From: Natrinema mahii
GTDB taxonomy: Archaea; Halobacteriota; Halobacteria; Halobacteriales; Natrialbaceae
Assembly: GCA_000690595.2 (NCBI GenBank)
Contig: JHUT02000004.1
Coordinates: forward strand, 124,001-188,000
DNA length: 64,000 bases
Reading direction: 5' to 3'
The notes under the pieces are model-generated. The model saw only the letters and a list, made by a program, of their open reading frames with translations. It ran no database searches and was not told where the DNA came from. Below are positions 27,201 to 34,531 of the stretch, piece by piece. The position numbers were made by a program, and so were the translations under genes. Numbering within the stretch: position 1 is the stretch's first letter; every line of letters begins with the position of its first letter.

Positions 27201-27560
27201 CTGGATGAAGTTCTCCTCGCCGAACTCCTCGATGTCCTTCTTGTTCTCGAAACCCAGCCGCTCCTCGACGCGGGTCTCGATCGGGAGCCCGTGCATGTCG
27301 TAGCCCGGGCGGTCGGTGACGTCGTACCCCTGCATCCGGAAGAAGCGGAGGTAGACGTCTTTCAGCGACTTGTTCCAGGTCGTCCCCATGTGGGCCGACC
27401 CCGACGTGTACGGCGGGCCGTCGACGAAGAAGAAGGACTCACCGTCCGACCGATGCTCGACCGTCTGCTCGTAGGCGTCGACGTCGTCCCAGTACTCGAA
27501 GACCCGCTGCTCGAGTTCGTGGGGGTCGTACTGGTCGTCGACCTCGGCGAACCTGCTCAT
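24294..27560 (-). CDS. ileS: Isoleucyl-tRNA synthetase
   Basis: A 1088-residue class I synthetase that charges tRNA-Ile. The HIGH motif is in the form SAHMGTTWNKSLKDV near 56-70; the KMSKS motif is AMSKSKD near 627-633; the editing (CP1) domain with GTGLVHSAPGHGEEDF lies between. CPRCETAIANNEVEYED is a zinc-binding-like cysteine pair. A long anticodon and C-terminal domain completes the archaeal/eukaryal-type enzyme. An acidic insertion at about residues 215-235 is a haloarchaeal surface loop. Its last 40 bp are duplicated in the downstream intergenic region. Confidence 0.95.
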   Translation of the reverse strand: MSRFAEVDDQYDPHELEQRVFEYWDDVDAYEQTVEHRSDGESFFFVDGPPYTSGSAHMGTTWNKSLKDVYLRFFRMQGYDVTDRPGYDMHGLPIETRVEERLGFENKKDIEEFGEENFIQECKDYADEQLEGLQKDFQDFGVWMDWDDPYRTVEPEYMEAAWWGFSNAADRGLVEKGHRSISQCPRCETAIANNEVEYEDVEDPSIYVKFDLEDREVDGEEASDGANGDEGPVSSDGKLVIWTTTPWTIPANTFVAVDEEGDYVGVRAEKDGEEELLYVAEPKFEDVLKAGRYDDYEVVEEHTGEDLLGWAYEHPMADRVPDHPDHEGACQVYAADYVDTHGDGTGLVHSAPGHGEEDFERGRELEFPIFCPVGSDGVYTDQGGAYEGQFVRDANEEIIADLEADGDLLASETISHSYGHCWRCDTGIVQIVTDQWFITITDVKDELLENIEDSEWHPDWARDNRFRDFVEEAPDWNVSRQRYWGIPLPVWTPEDRDDDEDRIVIGDREELAERVDQDVDPDAVDLHKDTVDELTITEDGTTYTRVPDVFDVWLDSSVASWGTLNYPSDDSRFDELWPADFILEAHDQTRGWFWSQLGMGTAALGEIPYQEVLMHGHALMPDGRAMSKSKDILIDPHEAIDRHGRDVMRLFLLSNNPQGEDMRFDWDGMQTMENHLRTLWNVFRFPLPYMRLDEFDPSETTLESVDDHLEPLDEWVLARLQSTKAEMTAAFEEFRQDKAIDALLEFVVEDVSRFYVQAVRERMWDEADSDSKRAAYATLYRVLRETVALLAPYAPFISEEIYGTLTGDEGHPTVHMEDWPAVEEYWADEQLEDDVALLRAIEEAGANARQQAGRKLRWPVPRVVVAADDQRVVEAVERHPGLLEERLNAREIELVSPDERWGELAYSAEADMSELGPAFGDRAGQVMNALNEARIDEPGLEAIEDAVSDVLEDDEEITDEMVSFVTQTPDGVAGTAFGLDGDDRGVAYVDASLTDDIESEGYAREVIRRVQEMRKDLDLDVEERIALDLAIEDDRVADLVAEREELINDEVRADERRAVEDGHRKEWEVEGVTMEIALEPLAAAEASD

Positions 27561-27653
27561 ACCCGACCTAATCGCCTCCGGCAGTAAAGAGGAATCGATA
27601 TCGCGGGTCCGGCGCGGTAGCCGCAGTGTCGGCTCGGCGTCGTGGCAGGCAGC

Positions 27654-28307
27654 TCAGTCCGTGACGACGACGACCCGCTCGGCTTCCAGATCGACCTGCG
27701 CTTCGTATCGCGGCTCGTTCGATCCCGGTTCGCTGATCGCGACGGTGACGTCGTCCTCGGCGTACGTCTGCTCGGCCGGCGAAACCACGACTGCGTCGTC
27801 TTCCCGCTCGACGGTGAAGTCCTCGGATTCACCGGTGAACGTCCGGGCCGTGGTCCCGTTTTCCGCCTCGACGGTCGTCGTCTCCGAGAGGGAGATCGAC
27901 GTTTGCTGCATCGAGTCGGCGTGGATCCCCTTGATTGGTTCGACCGCGAGTTCGTACTCGTCCATCGATTCGAGCCGCCGCGTGACGGTTTCGTTGTCGC
28001 GCGCGATCTCGAGCGCGCGGTCGCGTTCCGCGTCCGTCAGCGGATCGGCCGGCTCGGAATCGACGGTCAGCCGACCGTCGGCCGCCGCGATCTCGATCGA
28101 CTCGGTTCCGGAGACGTTCTCGAGGACGGTGACCTCGCTGTCGCCGTCCGAAAACGTCACGTCGGTCCCGGAGACGCTGAACTCGCCGCCGGAGCCGGTC
28201 GCGATCGGGTCGCCGAGTCCGACGGCGGCCCCCGCCCACGCTGTTCCGACGCCGAACGACGCGAGCGCGAGCAGCGCGATCAGCCGGACGGCGATGGGGC
28301 GGTTCAT
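27654..28307 (-). CDS. Secreted protein A of a regulator-linked cassette
   Basis: A 217-residue exported protein with a clear signal peptide (cleavage likely after AWA at 25) and no lipobox, cysteine or membrane tail, so it is probably released or loosely held. The centre has a helical then strand module, LTDAERDRALEIARDNETV and RRLESMDEYELAVEPI (about 90-125), which also occurs in the secreted protein at 29196-30212. The C terminus is beta-rich and acidic. It is divergent from a membrane-anchored winged-helix regulator and shares a promoter region with phased GTTTCA repeats. Function unknown; PepSY-like is one possible fold. Confidence 0.78.
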   Translation of the reverse strand: MNRPIAVRLIALLALASFGVGTAWAGAAVGLGDPIATGSGGEFSVSGTDVTFSDGDSEVTVLENVSGTESIEIAAADGRLTVDSEPADPLTDAERDRALEIARDNETVTRRLESMDEYELAVEPIKGIHADSMQQTSISLSETTTVEAENGTTARTFTGESEDFTVEREDDAVVVSPAEQTYAEDDVTVAISEPGSNEPRYEAQVDLEAERVVVVTD

Positions 28308-28354
28308 ACGTTTTCCGTTGTCCGGAAGTCCTCATCAACGTTGTGTCGAAACTC

Positions 28355-28393
28355 GTTTGAAACGCGTTTCAAGCGCGTTTCAGTGGTGTTTCA
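28355..28393. promoter_or_regulatory. Four GTTT(C/G)A repeats, 11 bp apart, with a 16-bp palindrome
   Basis: GTTTGA at 28355 and GTTTCA at 28366, 28377 and 28388 are spaced exactly one helical turn apart. The first two form the perfect palindrome TTGAAACGCGTTTCAA at 28357-28372. They lie in the 144 bp between the divergent secreted protein A and the winged-helix regulator, and a related site occurs at 29067-29103 before the third gene. This is the layout of a cooperative operator for the local regulator. Confidence 0.7.
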
Positions 28394-28451
28394 CGGCGGT
28401 TCTTCCGATCAGAATCGGTGGTCATTAGGAGACGTGTTCGAATGGCGACCT

Positions 28452-29024
28452 ATGGACCTGCGGGCCCTCCACACGAGACAACTCTTCGCGGCGGTCCTCT
28501 TTCTCGCGTCGACGGTCGTCCTGGCGATTCAACTGATCAACCCGTCGCCGGTCATGGTCACGGTCGGCGAAAACGGGACCGAAGTCGCCGAGCTGGGTGG
28601 TTACTTCGAATACACCGACGTTGCAGTGATCGCGACCGCGGCGTGTTCGCTCGGTGCGAGCGGCACGTACGTCCTCCTCGGCGGGTCCGCCGGTGACCCG
28701 GCGAGCGCACGGGAACGGCGAACCGGCGACGGGGACGTAGCGGGGCCGGCTCCCGTCGAGACGGAACCCGACGGCGAACCGAGCGACGAACTCCTCGAGG
28801 CCCGCCGCCGGGAATGGGAGGAGACGGCCGAGCGGCTCGCGAACAACGAGCGAGCGATCTACGAGACGCTGCTCGAGGCCGACGGCGTGTTGCCCCAGAG
28901 CGAGATCGTCGAGCGGACCGACCTGTCGAAAGCGACCGTCAGTCGGGGACTGGACGGCCTCGAGACCAAGAACCTCGTCGAGCGGAAGCGACGCGGGATG
29001 GGGAACACGGTCTTGCTGTTGTAA
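28452..29024 (+). CDS. Membrane-anchored winged-helix transcription regulator
   Basis: A 190-residue one-component regulator. Two membrane helices (about 10-29 and 56-77) enclose a 26-residue outer loop with VMVTVGENGTEVAELGG. A long polar linker follows, then a MarR/TrmB-like winged helix (about 130-190): NNERAIYETLLEADG, the recognition helix SKATVSRGLDGL, and a wing ending ERKRRGMGNTV. It would sense the cell envelope and bind DNA from the membrane. Its flanking genes both encode exported proteins that share a module, and phased operator-like repeats precede both, which suggests it controls them. Confidence 0.82.
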   Translation: MDLRALHTRQLFAAVLFLASTVVLAIQLINPSPVMVTVGENGTEVAELGGYFEYTDVAVIATAACSLGASGTYVLLGGSAGDPASARERRTGDGDVAGPAPVETEPDGEPSDELLEARRREWEETAERLANNERAIYETLLEADGVLPQSEIVERTDLSKATVSRGLDGLETKNLVERKRRGMGNTVLLL

Positions 29025-29066
29025 GAGGGACGCCGTATCGATCGAAATACCGCCCGTAACCGTTCC

Positions 29067-29103
29067 GAAACGCGTTTTCAACGGGTGACTAAGGGGGCTT
29101 TCA
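29067..29103. promoter_or_regulatory. Second GTTTTCA/GAAACGCG operator-like site
   Basis: GAAACGCGTTTTC (29067-29079) is a near copy of the palindrome at 28357-28372 with one extra T. A further TTTCA at 29099-29103 lies 23 bp from the first TTTCA, about two helical turns. The site is between the regulator gene and the secreted protein that starts at 29196. Confidence 0.55.
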
Positions 29104-29195
29104 AACGACCCGTAACCGGGCGGCGCGAACGACCGACCCGGCGGAACGATCGACGCCCGTCGACGGCCGGTCGACGCGTTCGCCCGAGAGACATC

Positions 29196-30212
29196 ATGCA
29201 AACGAAAACGAAACTGACCGCACTCGCGCTCGCGGTACTGCTCGCCATCGGGACCGGTGGCATCGCCGCCGCGACCGGCGCGAGTTCCGGGACTGACGAA
29301 CTGGCCGACGAACCGCACCACCAGTCGACGGTCGACGTCGACGGATACGAGTTCACGGTGTCGACCGAAGACGACGGGTTCGGCGCGGAACGAACCGCCG
29401 ACCTCGAGGCGATCCCGGCGATGATACTGGACGACGACGAGGCCGGGGACTGGCTCCGCGATCACGTCGAAACGGACGACCTCGTCCTCGAAGTCTACGG
29501 CTCGCTACAGCGAGACGACGACAGCGCACACGTCCGTATCCATCCTGACCGAACGGCCGAACACGGGGACGCGCGTCCCCTGCTGGAAGCGACGGTCGAC
29601 ACCGAGACCGGCACCGTCGACGTCGTCGGCACCGACACCGGCCCCGTCGAGTCGGCACACCGACTCGAGGCCACGGAAGCGACCGATATCGACGTGTCCG
29701 AACGGACGGTCGAACTCGTCGACGACGGGGCGACCGTGGACGACCTGTCGACCGACGTGGTGTCCGCCGTGGAGTCCGTCGCCCGGTTCGACGTCCGGTC
29801 GGTAGCGACCGTCGCCGACGGGGAGACGTTTACCGTCGATACCGACGCCGACGACACCGATCGAGCGTCGACCGACGCCGACCTCGCGGTTCGCGATCCG
29901 GACGGCGAACTGACCGACACCGAACTCGAGACGGTTCGAACGCTCGTGACGAACGACGAAGCGGCGACGGAGCGGTTACGGGATCGGTTCCCGACCGCCG
30001 AGACGATCACGCTGACCGTCCACGGCGTCGAGTCGAGCGGTGACGTACACGTCGACGCCACTGCGCCGGGTGACAACCCCGAGACGGCAGTCGTCGTCTC
30101 CCCGTCCAGCGGCAACGTGTCGGTCGATGCGGCTACGCTGCTGGAAACCAGTGAGAGTAGCCGGATCGACGTCGGCGGCTCGACGGTCGTCCAGAAGACT
30201 ACCGAAGCGTAA
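29196..30212 (+). CDS. Secreted protein B of the regulator-linked cassette, two repeats
   Basis: A 338-residue exported acidic protein with a signal peptide (about 1-26) and no lipobox, cysteine or C-terminal anchor. It consists of two similar halves. The first has ILDDDEAGDWLRDHVETDD and LVLEVYGSLQRDDDSAHV; the second has LVTNDEAATERLRDRFPTAE and ITLTVHGVESSGDVHV. The same helix-strand module occurs once in secreted protein A upstream. It follows the membrane winged-helix regulator on the same strand, with an operator-like site between them. No known domain can be named with confidence. Confidence 0.78.
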   Translation: MQTKTKLTALALAVLLAIGTGGIAAATGASSGTDELADEPHHQSTVDVDGYEFTVSTEDDGFGAERTADLEAIPAMILDDDEAGDWLRDHVETDDLVLEVYGSLQRDDDSAHVRIHPDRTAEHGDARPLLEATVDTETGTVDVVGTDTGPVESAHRLEATEATDIDVSERTVELVDDGATVDDLSTDVVSAVESVARFDVRSVATVADGETFTVDTDADDTDRASTDADLAVRDPDGELTDTELETVRTLVTNDEAATERLRDRFPTAETITLTVHGVESSGDVHVDATAPGDNPETAVVVSPSSGNVSVDAATLLETSESSRIDVGGSTVVQKTTEA

Positions 30213-30365
30213 CTGACTACCGGCCACCGACGACCGGTGAGCGAGACTCGAAGCGGCGCTCACGACGATCGCACTCGCCATGCGATCGGCCGTGACGTAC
30301 TGTCATCGGCTATTACTCAGATCGGGTGCGACGCGCGGTTCGAAATCGACCGGCGAACCGACGAA

Positions 30366-30596
30366 TCAGACGTACTCGGAGAGGACCTTCTGGTAGCCGA
30401 CGCCGTACGCACCGGCGTACAGCATGAGGCCGCCGAGCGCGCCGAGCCACAGGGCGATCATCGCCTCACCCGCACCGAGGTGTTGGAGGCTCGCCTGTTC
30501 GACGAGGACGCCGCCGACCGTCAAGGCCCCAGCGACGACGGTATAGAGGAGCAGTTGCAGTGCTTCCGCGAGCAGTTCCGGCCCGATGGATGTCAT
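30366..30596 (-). CDS. Small membrane protein
   Basis: A 76-residue protein with two hydrophobic helices (about 8-30 and 46-66). ATG 30596 is preferred over one at 30659, because the added residues would be basic and cysteine-containing and unlike a haloarchaeal N terminus. A GTTTACC (minus-strand sense) about 30 bp upstream may be its TATA box. No family recognised. It may belong with the nearby uracil-DNA glycosylase only by position; the two genes are divergent. Confidence 0.65.
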   Translation of the reverse strand: MTSIGPELLAEALQLLLYTVVAGALTVGGVLVEQASLQHLGAGEAMIALWLGALGGLMLYAGAYGVGYQKVLSEYV

Positions 30597-30724
30597 CAGT
30601 ACCCCCAGTACCCACCCACACAAGGTAAACCTGTCCCCTCGCGTGCGACGAATCCGCACGGGCGGCGACGACTACGTCGACCGAGAACCGACTCGGCTAA
30701 ACCGCTGGGGACGTAGTCCGGACC

Positions 30725-31432
30725 GTGCCCGCGTCCGATTCCGAGACCGACGCCGACGACGGTTCGGCGACCGGCGACGACCCTCTCCTCCCGACCGACC
30801 GCAACGTCCTCGAGCCCGGCTGTGCGCGCTGTTCGAAACTGACCGAGAGCCGCGAGTGCATCTCGTGGGGAACCGGCCCGCTCGACGCGAGCGTCGTGGT
30901 CGTCGGCGAAGCACCCGGCTACGGGACCCCCGAAGCGGACCGCTGGCAGGGCGGCAACTGGACCGGGAAGGCCTACACCTCGCGTCACTCCGGCCGCCGG
31001 ATCCGGCGCATGCTCGAGCGAGTCGGCTACGGCGACGACGCCTACTACACGAACGCGGTGAAGTGTTTTCCAGCTGATCCGGACGACCCCACCACCAACC
31101 GCGAGCCGACGCCCGAGGAACGGGCGAACTGCCGATCGCATCTGCTGACCGAACTCGAGGCGATCGATCCGACGGTCGTCCTCGCAACCGGCAAACACGC
31201 GACGAAGACGGTACTTTCGGCCGAAGGACGGGACCTCGAGGGGTTTCTCGACAGCGTCCTCGAGCCGGTGTGGTGTGACCGCCTCGGCGTGTGGCTCGTG
31301 CCGGTCCTCCATCCCTCGTATCAGGACGTCTGGATCGGCCGGCTGGGATACGAGCCCGACGAGTATCTCGCGGCGATCGCCGAGACGCTCGACGACCTGT
31401 GTCGTGGCCGGGACAGCGGTGGCGGCGAGTAA
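30725..31432 (+). CDS. Uracil-DNA glycosylase, family 4-like, with Fe-S cluster
   Basis: A 235-residue DNA-repair enzyme that removes uracil from DNA. Four cysteines suited to a 4Fe-4S cluster are Cys33, Cys36, Cys114 and Cys136. Motif A is GEAPGYGT (61-68) and motif B is VLHPSYQD near the C terminus. TNAVKCFPA is also characteristic. An acidic N-terminal tail of about 28 residues precedes the first cysteine pair. The start is GTG at 30725. The HIT gene follows 32 bp later on the same strand. Confidence 0.88.
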   Translation: MPASDSETDADDGSATGDDPLLPTDRNVLEPGCARCSKLTESRECISWGTGPLDASVVVVGEAPGYGTPEADRWQGGNWTGKAYTSRHSGRRIRRMLERVGYGDDAYYTNAVKCFPADPDDPTTNREPTPEERANCRSHLLTELEAIDPTVVLATGKHATKTVLSAEGRDLEGFLDSVLEPVWCDRLGVWLVPVLHPSYQDVWIGRLGYEPDEYLAAIAETLDDLCRGRDSGGGE

Positions 31433-31464
31433 GCTTCTTACGACGAGACGACACATACCCGCGT

Positions 31465-31884
31465 ATGAGTACGATCTTCAGCCAGATCGTGGCGGGGGAG
31501 ATCCCCGCGCGAATCGTGTACGAGGACGAGACGACGATCGCCTTCCTGGACGCCAACCCGCTGGCCCCGGGCCACACGCTGGTGATCCCCAAAGACGAGT
31601 ACGAGCGGCTGAACGACGTTCCCGACGACGTCGCCGCGGACCTCTACGAGACCGTCCACCACATGGTCCCCGTCGTCGAGGACGCGGTCGACGCCGACGC
31701 GACCACCGTCGCGTTCAACAACGGCGAAGAAGCCGGTCAGGAAGTGCCCCACGTCCACTGTCACATCGTCCCCCGGTTCGAGGGCGACGGCGGCGGCCCG
31801 ATCCACGCCGTCGCAGGCGACCGCCCGGATCTCGACGACGACGAACTCGACGACATCGCTGCCGACATCGAGTCCAGCGCCTGA
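31465..31884 (+). CDS. HIT-family nucleotide hydrolase
   Basis: A 139-residue histidine-triad protein of the Hint branch, probably cleaving adenosine phosphoramidates or acyl-adenylates. The triad is HVHCHIV (His96, His98, His100), with His98 as the expected nucleophile. The start TIFSQIVAGEIPARIVYEDE and PLAPGHTLVIPK are family hallmarks. An acidic C-terminal tail follows. The gene is downstream of the uracil-DNA glycosylase and may share its mRNA. Confidence 0.92.
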   Translation: MSTIFSQIVAGEIPARIVYEDETTIAFLDANPLAPGHTLVIPKDEYERLNDVPDDVAADLYETVHHMVPVVEDAVDADATTVAFNNGEEAGQEVPHVHCHIVPRFEGDGGGPIHAVAGDRPDLDDDELDDIAADIESSA

Positions 31885-31954
31885 GATCGGCGGCTCAGTT
31901 CTCGCCGTCGCTCGAGCGGCCCACCCGCTCGAGCGCTCCGACCGGGTTCCGTGA

Positions 31955-32178
31955 GCGAAGCGCTTCAGCGACCACCACCTGCTGGTCGACCTCGAGGACG
32001 GGGAGTCGATGCCGGCGGGGATTCGCGAGTTGCTTGCGGCCCACGACCTCCGCGGGGCGAACGCGGAGTACGACACCGACGCGGACGACTCCTCGCGGGC
32101 GATTTGGAGGAGGGAACGCGTCACCAGTTCGTCGATACCGAGACGCGGGGCGACCACCAGTCCTACGTCGTCGACTGA
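31955..32178 (+). pseudogene. Frameshifted remnant of a haloarchaeal gene
   Basis: Acidic, coding-like sequence in one frame (DHHLLVDLEDGESMPAG, then LLAAHDLRGANAEYDTDADD) runs from a stop at 31952 to about 32100, then continues in another frame (LEEGTRHQFVDTE, DHQSYVVD) to a TGA at 32178. No start codon or upstream domain is present. The pattern suggests the 3' end of a decayed gene with a one-base shift near 32099-32106. I cannot name the parent family. Confidence 0.5.
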
Positions 32179-32225
32179 GCGGCGGTCGCCGTGACGTTTT
32201 TGCCGTCCGCACGCGACGCTGGCGT

Positions 32226-32456
32226 ATGGCCATCGCCGGCATCGTCGCCCAGTTTCGCGCCCACCCCGTCGCCACCGTCCTCGAACTCGGCAGCGTCCTC
32301 GTCTGCTGTCTGCTATTTGCCGGCACCTTCGTTCTCCTCTCGACTGGCGTGCCGACCGGGCGGGGCGATCCGTGGCTCGTCCTGATCGGGATCGGCGTCG
32401 CCTTCGTCCTCTTCTGGACGGCGCTGGTCCCGCTCTACGAGCGGACCCTAGAGTAG
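32226..32456 (+). CDS. Small two-helix membrane protein
   Basis: A 76-residue protein with two hydrophobic helices (about 18-40 and 48-68) and the C terminus LYERTLE. No family recognised. It overlaps the 3' end of the convergent prepilin peptidase gene by 9 bp, which is tight packing but common here. Confidence 0.65.
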   Translation: MAIAGIVAQFRAHPVATVLELGSVLVCCLLFAGTFVLLSTGVPTGRGDPWLVLIGIGVAFVLFWTALVPLYERTLE

Positions 32457-33464
32457 GGTCCCGAGCAGCAGGTCGCCGTAGATCAGCGCGATCACCAGCC
32501 CGGCGAAGATCGGCACCAGGAACGGTGTTCCCGGCGATATCCAGACCGTCTCGGTCTCGGAAAGCACCGCGAGTCCCTCCCGGAGCGTCTCGGGCGTCGT
32601 CCCGTAGGCCGAGCCCTCGATGTCGTCCAGGAACGCCTCGGCACCCCACGGATCGTCCGCGGGCGCGTCGGTCGCCGCGGTCGCGGCCGCGTCGGTCTCG
32701 GCCCCCTCGAGCGTCCCGCCGTCGCCCCGGAGGTCGACGTCTGCGGTGACCGCGCCGTCGGTCGGCGGATTCGGCTCGTTCGGGAGGGTCGCGGGATCGC
32801 GGTACCGCTCGGGGGCCTCACGGAGCTCAGCCAGTGAGAGCCCCCGCCAGCGAAGGTACATCCGCAGGGCGTCGAGGTCGAGGCCGCTCCGCGAGAGTCC
32901 CGTCGGCGTCTCGAGCAGGCGGCCGTGGGTCTCCGGAATCCGCTCCCACGAGACCGGCCAGCCGACGAGCATCACGGGCGCGATCCGGCCCGCGACGGCG
33001 TTGCGGATCGCCAGCACGACCGGGAGCGCGACCGCGACGAGGACGGCGTTGGTCAGGATCGTAAACGAGAAGGCCCCGATCCGGGTCGGCTCGAGCGGCA
33101 GCGTCACCGACCCCAGCGCGTACTCGGGGAACGTCGGGAACACCACGGCGAGGACGAGCAGGGCCTTCGCGTCGGCCCCGCCGAAGCCGCCGAGCCACCA
33201 GAACAGGTAGGCGATGGGGACGACCAGTCCCAGGCTGATCGCCGTCGGGACGAGGAAGTCGTAGCTCCAGGCGGTCCCGCCGGCGGCCCACGCCAGTCGG
33301 GCGTCCCAGAGCAGCAGGACGGCCCCGAGGAGCGCGAGGGGGATCCAGACGGTGCTCGAGACGCGTCTGGTCTCGATATCGCGGTAGGCGGTCCAGGCGA
33401 AGACGGGGACGGCGACGAGTCGAAGGAGGTCCGGCCCGGTCGCCACGGTACCAGCGAGCGTCAC
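32448..33464 (-). CDS. Prepilin/preflagellin peptidase (A24 family)
   Basis: A 338-residue membrane aspartyl protease that would trim type IV pilin or archaellin signal peptides. The two catalytic aspartates are Asp29 in AYRDIETRRV and the Asp of GGFGGADAK, the GxGD-type motif. About six membrane helices span the first 190 residues. Residues 195-310 form a cytoplasmic insert rich in Asp/Ala/Thr, and a last hydrophobic helix closes the protein. The insert before the final helix is larger than in simple PibD enzymes. Start is GTG. Confidence 0.85.
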   Translation of the reverse strand: MTLAGTVATGPDLLRLVAVPVFAWTAYRDIETRRVSSTVWIPLALLGAVLLLWDARLAWAAGGTAWSYDFLVPTAISLGLVVPIAYLFWWLGGFGGADAKALLVLAVVFPTFPEYALGSVTLPLEPTRIGAFSFTILTNAVLVAVALPVVLAIRNAVAGRIAPVMLVGWPVSWERIPETHGRLLETPTGLSRSGLDLDALRMYLRWRGLSLAELREAPERYRDPATLPNEPNPPTDGAVTADVDLRGDGGTLEGAETDAAATAATDAPADDPWGAEAFLDDIEGSAYGTTPETLREGLAVLSETETVWISPGTPFLVPIFAGLVIALIYGDLLLGTLL

Positions 33465-33560
33465 GGGCGTCCCTCCGAAGCGCGGTGCCGTTACGTTTTC
33501 GGCCTCCCGACGATCGTCACAGCAAACGGCATATCCGTCCGTCCCCCGAACGCCTCGGCC

Positions 33561-34067
33561 ATGAGAGACGGCGCGGGCTTCTCGACTCTGTACACCGGCG
33601 TGTTGCTCGCGGTGCCGGGCCTGCTGGCGTGGGTGACCGGGCAGGCGCTGCTCTTTCCGAGTCTGGGACCCACGGCGTTCCTACTGGCGACGGTCCGCGA
33701 GGGGGAGGTGACCGCGCCACGGCGGGTCATCGGCGGCCACGTCGTCGGGATCGTCGCCGGGCTCGTCACCTACCACACCATCGCGCCCGGCCTCGCGGTC
33801 ACGACGGCCGCGCCGACGTTCGCGGTCGGCCAGCTTCGACTGGGCACGAGCGGCGTCGCCGCCGTCGCGCTGACCGCGGGCGGGATGCTCGCGACCGAGA
33901 CGGTCCACCCGCCGGCCTGCGCGACGACGCTGATCGTCTCGCTGGGGCTGCTGGCGTCACCGCTCGAGGGCGCGCTGATCGCGCTTTCGGTCGTCGTCCT
34001 CGTCGGCGCACACGAACTGGTCACCCGCGATCGGCCGTTCCGCGAGTCCGTGCCGACCGAACGCTGA
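33561..34067 (+). CDS. HPP-family integral membrane protein
   Basis: A 168-residue protein with four membrane helices. The family signature is the ETVHPPACATT segment near 116-126, and LFPSLGPTAFLL fits the first helix pair. HPP proteins have been linked to nitrite transport in plants and cyanobacteria; whether that holds here is unknown. It is convergent with the arsenic operon, 8 bp from the end of arsC. Confidence 0.85.
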   Translation: MRDGAGFSTLYTGVLLAVPGLLAWVTGQALLFPSLGPTAFLLATVREGEVTAPRRVIGGHVVGIVAGLVTYHTIAPGLAVTTAAPTFAVGQLRLGTSGVAAVALTAGGMLATETVHPPACATTLIVSLGLLASPLEGALIALSVVVLVGAHELVTRDRPFRESVPTER

Positions 34068-34075
34068 GGCCGGCG

Positions 34076-34516
34076 TCAGGCGTCACTGAACTCGTCGAAC
34101 AGCGCCGTAACCCGGCGCTCGATCTCGTCGCGGATCTCCCGTACCTCCTCGGGGTCGCCGCCGTCCGGATCGGGCAGCGCCCAGTCGCGGACGTCGACGC
34201 CCTCGACGTCGCCCAACTCGAGCGTCGAACAGCCCATCGTCGCGACGTAGTCACATGATTGGAGTTCGTCGGCGGTGATCTCCCGCGGCGTTCGGTCGGA
34301 CAGGTCGAACTCGAGTTCGGCCATGGCGTCGATCACGCCCGCGTGGACCTCGTCCGCGGGATGTGTGCCGCCGGTCAGGATCTCGAGGCGGTCCTCGAGG
34401 CCGCGACGCTCGCGTTCGCGCTCGGCGAAGGCGGTCGACATCTGGGAGCGGCCGGCATTTTGCACGCAGACGAATGCGATTCGAGTCGGGTCGTCGGAGT
34501 CGGTATCGGTTGACAT
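34076..34516 (-). CDS. arsC: Arsenate reductase, low-molecular-weight phosphatase fold
   Basis: A 146-residue enzyme that reduces arsenate to arsenite. The C-x5-R loop is CVQNAGRS (Cys17, Arg23), followed by SQMSTAFAE. A second cysteine in TMGCSTLEL and one in LQSCDYVA are candidates for the relay disulfide of thioredoxin-type ArsC. It is the last gene of arsR-acr3-arsC, 15 bp after acr3. Phosphotyrosine phosphatase activity is an alternative, but the context favours arsenate. Confidence 0.9.
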   Translation of the reverse strand: MSTDTDSDDPTRIAFVCVQNAGRSQMSTAFAERERERRGLEDRLEILTGGTHPADEVHAGVIDAMAELEFDLSDRTPREITADELQSCDYVATMGCSTLELGDVEGVDVRDWALPDPDGGDPEEVREIRDEIERRVTALFDEFSDA

Positions 34517-34531
34517 GGTGTGTTCTCGTGA

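Noticed and set aside
25632-27587. 650-codon frame opposite ileS
   Set aside because: It mirrors ileS and has no recognisable domain; its length only reflects the lack of stop codons in high-GC DNA.
30725-31432. DNA polymerase-associated or family 5 uracil-DNA glycosylase
   Set aside because: GEAPG with the four-Cys spacing fits the family 4 pattern better; families 4 and 5 are close, so only the general name is used.
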